A model generated the notes under the pieces. The model ran no database searches, was not told where the DNA came from, and was given only the letters and a program-made list of their open reading frames with translations. The translations under genes were made by a program, and so were the position numbers. From Blepharisma stoltei (taxonomy: Eukaryota; Ciliophora; Heterotrichea; Heterotrichida; Blepharismidae): 64,000 nucleotides of DNA. The stretch is taken from assembly GCA_914767885.1 (NCBI GenBank), contig CAJZBQ010000055.1:620001-684000 (forward strand), written 5' to 3'. This document shows positions 57,371-64,000 of the stretch, in pieces (position 1 is the first letter of the stretch; each line of letters begins with the position of its first letter).

Positions 57371-58875
57371 TAAGTAATATAACATTCCCAGATGATACCC
57401 AAGAAACTCCAAAATCTGCCAAAAAGACTTTGTTATTAAGCATTGAATCTGGCTCTACAAATCCTACTGGCACATTTGCTACTGTTGGCAAAATTGGAGG
57501 ATACAGTTCATATGCTGCTTGCGACGTAATTAATCAAAATGACTCTGGCTTACTTGACAATTTTCAACTCGAATTAATCAGCTTTGACTGCGGAGCAACT
57601 GTTTATAACACAACATTTCCGAATGATTACTACTTAAAATATAAAGACAAGTTTAGGCTTGCTCATGTTGGAGCTGCAGGGTCAGGTATGGCTATCGGAT
57701 CGATGAAATCTTTTCAGCAGCTCAACTTAACCTTTCCTATCGTTAGTGCTTCAAATGGTGATGTCAGTTTAAGTTCAACAGCGAATTTCCCAATATACAT
57801 GAGAGTTTCAGTCTCAAATGCTTATGCATATACATTGATCCCAATTTTATAAGAGCTTTGGGATGGGAGAAATGCGCTATTTTATACCAAAACGATACTT
57901 GATGAAAATATGGATATTACTATTTTAATCAGAGCGCATATAGTCATGCACTAGAAATTATCAATCCAGAAAGTAGTAGAGCTATAGCTTGAAAATTATT
58001 TTAGCTTGGGCTAAGACTTTGATGCTTCTTAACTAGCCAGGAATCTGGCTTTGTTTCATTAGGTGATTAGTCAGCCCATGAATTGGTAATAAAGCTTGTG
58101 ATCGATATTTATTAATTTGCAAAGTAGATACAACTCAAAAATCGCTAAAGCAATATATAGGGCTTTCCCTTGAATAGCCCGATACTAACTTACTACCATG
58201 ATCTGCATATTTTCTACTCATAATTTTATTTTAATTTAAAAAAAATTAAATAAGTTTTGATACTTAATTATATAAATTAAAGTTTTAGAATGGAAGCAAA
58301 TATAAGCATAATAGAGCCTTCTTGCAAAAACTATTATTATATTTCAAGATAATTTGGCAAGAACTGCAGCCTCTTTTGCTTGTAAGAGCAGCTCCACTAT
58401 TTTTCATGGTAAAACAATTGTTCAAATAGTCTTGGTTGCTATGAACAAAACATCAAAAAGAGCTCAAAGCACCCTCCATGGAGCTCTTTTTGTATTAGTG
58501 ATGATTTTGTATATTGTTTTCCTTTTCAAGTTCAAGCCGTACAATTATCCAAGATTTAGCTGGTGGCAAGTCTTGACTTCAGTTGGAGTTATCTGACTCG
58601 TTTTACTCCCAATAATAACTTAAAAAAAATTTGAAGGCACTCTTATATATACATCTTTACTGATATTGGGATTTATTGTCATTGCCCTAATTGGAGTTTA
58701 TTTTCAACGTAAAAAATATCCAAGTCTACTATTCCGCAAGAATGGCCATGATGCATTCATTCTATTTCAGTTTGCTTTTGCTTTTGGCAATCATTCAAGA
58801 GCAGCTCTTTCAAAAGTTGCTCCAAGCGGATCATCATCTTTGCAACACCGAAAAATAGAAAGTCATAGTTCTTAA

Positions 58876-59104
58876 TTTACCTCTGGGAAGCAATACTTGG
58901 AGTTAGAAAAGGCTGGATTAAAAAAATCTTTAGCATTAATCGGGTAAAATCCCCTAGCGCGATGCAAAGTGTTGAATCCTGGGTATTGAGCTCAGCTATG
59001 ATTGGCCATTTAACTAGGAATTTTTTTGAAGGTTAACCAAGTCTGGATGCGGTAAAGTGGCTCAGTCATAAAGAACTTCATAAAAAACAATAAGAGCTTA
59101 ATTG
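58876..59104. other. Intergenic spacer, unrecognised
   Basis: A slightly GC-richer stretch with no open frame I can assign. It may be part of a decayed insertion. Confidence 0.35.
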
Positions 59105-59265
59105 TAAATTTTGGCTTTTATATATTCTGTAAAAAGCCAAGCTATATCAACTTTGCTTTGACTGTTACTTTTGGAAAGGCTGGATTCAAAGAGGCTATTA
59201 GCAAAAATTACTCCAAGGATGCTGTCAAAATCTTCAGCTCTAGGCATTCAAGATCATATTTCTTA
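59105..59265 (+). pseudogene. Relic of a receptor 3' end beyond copy L
   Basis: Broken matches to the tail: AAAAAGCCAAGCTATATCAA corresponds to the KKGQDTS region, then a TTTTGGAAAGG (FGK) stretch and GCTGTCAAAATCTTCAGCTC, matching the LSKSSA codons of copy K. It marks the right edge of the array. Confidence 0.55.
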
Positions 59266-59550
59266 ATTCTATACATTCTAGTACCCATTATTTATAAATA
59301 AGCTTCTAATAAGTAGCATTTCTATTCTAGAAATCATTAATTTATAAATAAGCTTTTTAATATGATGCAATCTATTTTAGAAATGATTAATCTTATAAAA
59401 TATTGCCTTTGCTTAGCTGTGAAATTAAATCTACCTCTCTGAATAATAAAATTTACTTCATAACTTATGATAATCTTCACTATATTTTAATTCCATCAAA
59501 GCATGCGCTTTTACTAATCATGATAATCTTTCAATTAGAATTATTACAAT

Positions 59551-62500
59551 ATGGCAACCCCAAATACAGCACACAACCTGAAACAGTTAGCAATTGGCGT
59601 TCCAATTCAGTCAGTCATCAAAATTAAGCCTAATGCAGGCTATTTTCGAGAAGACTTAAAAGTAACAGGAACTAAGATCGGTGTTCTAGATGCAAATAAT
59701 CGGGTTCGTGAAGAATTCGAATGCGGGGATATTTATGATGGCGGAGCTCCTCTCTACAAAATCTTCGAAAATTCTTGCCAAGCTTATTTAGGCGCAATTC
59801 TTGAAGGAGTCAATGTAGGAATTGTAAGCTTTGGGACAACAGGATCAGGCAAAACCTTCAATCTCGAAGGCGAAGGCTCAGATTCCGGCTTGATCCACTA
59901 CTTTGTTCAGTCTCTATTCGAATCTCTAGACGAAAAAAAGTACAAACTCAACCAAGGGCGGCCTTCTTCAGGGAGCTCACAAGCTTATTCTTACTCAGTC
60001 AGAATTCGTTACTTGGAAATCGTCGATGAGGAAATCTCTGACTTATTGATCCAGTCAAATTCAAGAATCCTGGGAACTCTGCATATTGTGCAGAGCGAAT
60101 GAGAAGGTCCAGCAGTAAAAAATGCAAGCTGACTCCAATGCAATAGTTCTCACGAGCTTATTGATATGTTTACATTGGCCAGAAGAAATAGAACCCAGGC
60201 GACAAATGAATTCGGGCCTCTAACTCCCCCTCCGTGAGCAAAAAAAACCATTGGAAAATTCCCTATTTTTTGCCCCTTCGTGAGCAAACACAAGTTTTTT
60301 TTAATAGAAAAATTTTTTATGAAAAAATAAAATTGATAAATAAATGATAATTATTATAATGAAAACTCTAGTTAATTCTATTTCATTTAAATAGCTTATA
60401 TTTTAAAACATAAATTTTTTAAATTAAATTTATTTTTGTTTCTCAATATTGGAATTTTTTTCAATTTTGGAAATAAAATGTTTTATAAAATTTATATATA
60501 TAAGTTATTTTTAAAAAAAAATTAACCCCCCCTCCAAAAGCGAACAAAATTTTTTGTTCCTTCACAGAGGGAAAGTGAGTAAGTGATAAAGCAACCACTT
60601 TTTTCACGGTTGAGATTTTGCAGATTGCGGTGGACCAGGTCACAAAGGAGACAAATGTATTGGTTTCTCGGCTGAACTTTGTAGACCTGCCTGGGATGGA
60701 AAAACTGAATGAAGACGCTGAGACCTTAAGAATTCGTGAAGGAAATACATTGAACAAAGCAGTTCTAGCTATAGGAGAGCTAATTCGAAATGTCAGTCAA
60801 GATAAAGAAGACTATATCAGATATGACGGGTCTAACGTGGCCCATCTGCTTAAAGACATCTTTGCAGGCAATTGCTTGTCAATGTGCTTGACTTGCTTGC
60901 AATATGGAGACAATATTGGGTCTTTGCTCGTGCTTAATTATATGAAAATGCTGAAGGCCACTATAAATTTCCCAGTAGTCAATGACAGCCGACAAATAGG
61001 ACTACTAAGGAAATACAGAATTGAGATTATGAACCTGATGAACCAAATTAGCCTCCTCAGCGTCTCAGCTTTAGGCTCAGGGCAAATTACAGACTTAGAA
61101 AAGCAGCTTATTGATGGGAACTTGCACAAGCTGAGAATTGCTGACGAAAAATCACAGCTGATTCTGAGGATGAGAGATCTAAAAGCCGCGTATAACAAAT
61201 TAATCAAAGAAAAAGCAGATCTGCAAGAAGAATTGATCAAATCAGAAGAGGCAAGGCTAGATATCGGAAAAGCCCTTATTGAGCTGCAGATGGAAAACGC
61301 AAAGCTGCAACATGAAATGGGGAAAGGAGATCTTGATGTGAACTCCAAGGTGCTTTATGCAGAGAATGAAGTCCTTGCTGCCAATATGAAGCAAGAAAAA
61401 GCGTTGCAGGCTATTAACGAAATGCAAGAAAAGCTAAAAAAAGTGCTGGAAGAAAAAAGAGACCTGGAGATAGAGTTTGTAGCCCTTAAAACAAATTATT
61501 TGAATTTATCGAATGAATTTAATGAAGAAAAGGTCAGAAACGAAAATCTGAGTTTAGAAATAATCAACTTAGCAAATGAAAATAAGGCCTTAAGAGCCGA
61601 TTCTGATGCCTATGCAAAAATCAAAGGAAATATCTCATTAGAGCAAAATAAACTACTTTCAGAACTGGAAAAACTTGGAAAATTAAACAGAGAGCTCGAA
61701 GATTCTCTGCTGGATGCCAAAGCTGAAGTTGAGAGACTCAAGTCCGAGTTGATCAAGTACGATTTAAATGCTGAAATGCAGCAAGTTGACTTCGATAACC
61801 GCAAAGTTGAGCTGGAAAGAGGCTATATTGATGCTGACCGAAAGAGAGACAAGCAAATGAACAAGAAAATAAATGAAACTGAGAATAAAGTAGGCCAATT
61901 GGTCCAACAAAACGATATGAACTTTTCAGATATCGTTTCTGTCACCAGACAACTAAAAATAGCTCAACGAAAGGTGGCAGAGCTAGAAGAGCTCTTAAGT
62001 GACTACCAAAACCATGACAATTTGATGACCAGCGAGAATCAAAGGCTTCATCTGCAAATTGATGACATGAGAGCCAATTTCAGAGCAAAACTCATTAAGA
62101 CTATGAAAGAAGGGGTTGATCCTTTGGACAACAGGGTGACCAATGCAAGAGAAGAAATGATAAGGTCTTATAACGAGCAAGAAGCAGAACTGAGAGAAAA
62201 ACTTAATAAAGAATTGGCCGAAAGTGACCACAAAAACAAAATAATCAGAGGACTCAAAGCGTATGCGAGGAACTTGAAGAGCTTGGCTGAGGACTGGGCT
62301 CCTCTAGGCCAACCAATACCGCAAGTCTTGGTGGCTCCACCTCCAATTCTGTTGGAAGATGAAGACAGGCCTATTGCTCAAAGAGCACTAAATCAGGAAC
62401 TAGAAAAGCTGACTCCCCCCCTTTAAATTGGAAACAAAATATAGGTAAAATTTCCACTTTTTTTGGTAAATTAACCCCCTTTAAATTAGAACTAAATTTA

Positions 62501-63822
62501 ATTTTATAATAAAAAATTATATATAATTTTTATCTAAAAAGTTTTGATATAAGTTAAATGTTTCTTCTTAACTAAAATTCAAAATTTAGTTATATCTTGC
62601 TCTTTTTTAAAGAAGAGAGTATAAAGAGCATCTTATTTAAATAAATTTATTATCCTTAATTGCTAAATTTTAAAAAAAAAATTAAATTTATTATTTTTAA
62701 AAATTTTTTATTTTTTTGATAAAAATGATATTTTTATTTAAATAGTTTTGATATAAATTCAATAGGAATTCTTTATAAAATTTTTCATATTTACTTATTT
62801 TTTACTTTATTTTAAAGAATATAGAGTATAAATCACATCTTATTTAAACAAAATTAGCACTTTGATCGATAAATTTTCTAAAATTTTGTTTTTTAATTGT
62901 TTTTATCAATAAAAATAATAATTTTTGTGTAAATAATTTTGATACCAATTAATAGTGGCGTATTAACTAATAATGAAAATTTAGTTATATCTTGCTTTGT
63001 TTTAAAGGTTAAAGAGTAAATAGCATTTTATTAAGCAAATTTATTGATCTAATTCGATAAGTTTTTGAATTTTTTTTTTTTTTAAATTTTTATAAAAAAA
63101 TTTTATATTGATATTTTTTTTTAAAAAAAAAAATTAACCCCCTTTAAATTGGAACAAAATTTTTGTTCCAATTTAAAGGGTGGGGAGTGAGAATTAGGAA
63201 TGCAAGCCTTGACCAAGAAGTAAAAGTACTGCAAAATAAGCTCCTGGGCAGTAATGAGCAGTTTTCGAGGCTTGCAAATGGAAACCGAGGCACTGGAATT
63301 CAAGAAAGGCTGCTGAATGAAATCGAGTACTTGAAAGGAGCTCCTGTGAGTCAGTCTAGGCCTGGGAGTGGAAATTATGACATAGATGTCCTTCGGAAAG
63401 AAAGAAATCAGCTGAGAGAAGAAAATAGAAGACTCAATCAAGAGTTAAGGGAAAGCCGAGCTAGAGGCAGCAATCAAGGAGTCCCTTCAAACGACCAGTC
63501 TTTGTATGGAGAAATAGAAAGACTGAGGAAAAAACTGATGGAGTATGAGCAGGGATCGTCAAGCCCAGCGAATGGCTCGCAGCCCAAAAATCTTCAGATG
63601 AAAGTTTCCTATCTTGAAGACGTGCTCAGAAAGCTGGAAAAGGAAAGAAGCGAATTGAGTATCAGAGCTACTATGGCTGAAGAGCAGCTAAAGAATTTGA
63701 ATGAGCATATGAACTCTTCAATACAGAACTACCAGAGAAAGATCGGAGAACTCAAAAATATCATCCAGCAAATGAAGGGTGGGAGAGCCAATGACTCGAG
63801 AATGGGGGAGCTTAATTTTTAA
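59551..63822 (+). CDS. Kinesin-like motor/coiled-coil protein with two IESs
   Basis: Removing 60221-60579 and 62410-63187 leaves 1045 codons with stop. Residues ~18-350 resemble a kinesin motor: P-loop GTTGSGKT (95-102), SVRIRYLEIVDEEISDLL (149-166, the SYxEIYNExxxDLL region), RRNRTQATN (211-219), VDLPGME in place of the usual VDLAGSE, and an LNKAVLAIGELI helix. The SSRSH switch I motif is replaced by SDKATTFF, so ATPase activity may be weak or absent. The remaining two thirds is long heptad-rich coiled coil (about 390-1030), with a Pro-rich break (LVAPPPILLEDEDRP) near residue 815. This may be an atypical kinesin of the cytoskeleton or cilium; the subfamily cannot be set from sequence alone. 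The first IES sits exactly within the switch I region. One TGA codon lies just before that IES (QSEWEGP). Confidence 0.8.
60221..60579. mobile_element. IES in kinesin-like gene: CTCCCC/TNA MITE (359 bp)
   Basis: TAA at 60221-60223 and 60580-60582. The left end is CTCCCCCTCCGTGAGC; the right end is more decayed (CACAGAGGGAAAGTGAG). Removal joins NEFGPLSDKATTFFTVEIL in frame. Confidence 0.85.
62410..63187. mobile_element. IES in kinesin-like gene: CTCCCC element with TGA duplication (778 bp)
   Basis: TGA flanks both ends (62410-62412, 63188-63190). Ends are CTCCCCCCCTTTAAATTGGA and its inverse (TCCAATTTAAAGGGTGGGGAG), with further internal copies of the same motif. Joining at TGA gives LEKLRIRNASLDQE. 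The nearest TA pair gives a frameshift and stop. The interior is extremely AT-rich. Confidence 0.85.
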
Positions 63823-64000
63823 TTAATTGTATTATCAAAATTCGCCTTATGGATACTAATAACATTGAAAATTTTTTTTACTTCTCCTCTTAATAAAGAA
63901 CACTTTTTGCGCGAAGGTGGCGCGGCTATATACTATTAAAGAGATATTCTGGATTTATTAGAAGTATAGATGATTAAGGAATTGAAATATAAAAAATGAA
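63823..64000. other. 3' flank of the kinesin-like gene
   Basis: AT-rich, no supported feature up to the window edge. Confidence 0.4.

Larger units (their letters stand above)
55694..58875 (+). pseudogene. Receptor-like array pseudogene, copy L
   Basis: Clearly a relative of copy K, but dead. The only ATG near the expected start (55694) is out of frame. There is a frameshift near 56290 and a TAG where paralogues have Leu in EELVNR (about 56382). More small deletions occur at about 56430 and 57848. About 1.4 kb is missing between the SSRAI codons (57980) and the WQELQ codons (58351), covering half the ligand domain and the first membrane segments. A stop follows at 58619. IESs at 55862-56003, 56454-56681, 56952-57187 and 57254-57370 still join in frame with the surrounding family sequence. 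Confidence 0.8.

Noticed and set aside
60938-61348. 136-codon minus-strand ORF within the kinesin-like gene
   Set aside because: It is antisense to coiled-coil codons; Ser/Leu/Phe-rich composition is the expected shadow of Glu/Lys-rich coding sequence.
1-64000. Standard genetic code with many short genes
   Set aside because: It would break every receptor copy at positions where paralogues have TGG, and would split one conserved protein into dozens of fragments.

Overview
The window is AT-rich ciliate DNA read with UGA as tryptophan. Conserved Trp positions in the repeated genes alternate between TGG and TGA from one paralogue to the next, and genes end in TAA (one in TAG). Many genes are interrupted by non-coding segments. 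When these are removed at short direct repeats (often TA), the reading frame is restored exactly. This is how germline (micronuclear) DNA carrying internal eliminated sequences (IESs) looks. UGA=Trp, TA-bounded IESs and abundant MITE-like IESs together fit the heterotrich Blepharisma. The genus is an inference from these traits, not a database match.

About 59 kb is a head-to-tail, plus-strand array of one receptor-like family, called copies A to L here. A is a 3' end at the left edge. B, C, D, F, G, H, I and K each resolve to a single open frame of about 1142 to 1159 codons after IES removal. E and J carry apparent frameshifts, and L is a decayed, internally deleted pseudogene. Smaller relics lie at 24.8 kb, 39.2 to 39.6 kb and 59.1 kb. 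Each full protein has a hydrophobic signal/anchor, a large periplasmic-binding-protein type I-like extracellular domain, about nine membrane segments from residue ~770, and a short basic tail. The architecture suggests ligand-sensing surface receptors related in layout to class C receptors. The ligand is unknown.

Other genes: a 236-238 aa protein of unknown function (9.7-10.5 kb), a ubiquitin-E2-like protein with Ser in place of the catalytic Cys (45.2 kb), a weak 98-codon ORF (50.0 kb), a dead ABC-transporter fragment split by a retroposon (29.6-30.3 kb), and a kinesin-like coiled-coil protein with two IESs (59.6-63.8 kb).

The interrupting DNA falls into recognisable classes: (1) MITEs with CTCCCC...GGGGAG ends flanked by a 3-bp TNA repeat; (2) near-perfect foldback elements starting TAG and ending CTA at a TA site; (3) retroposon-like insertions with an ATGGCG-like 5' end, a 3' tail of TAATC/TAAG repeats and 9-20 bp target duplications; (4) a second retroposon-like family containing a GACGTCACC motif; (5) short, very AT-rich TA-bounded IESs. 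Several are nested inside each other. Coordinates for an IES give the removed segment with one copy of its flanking repeat. Intergenic spaces are short, AT-rich and mostly hold these elements or gene relics.
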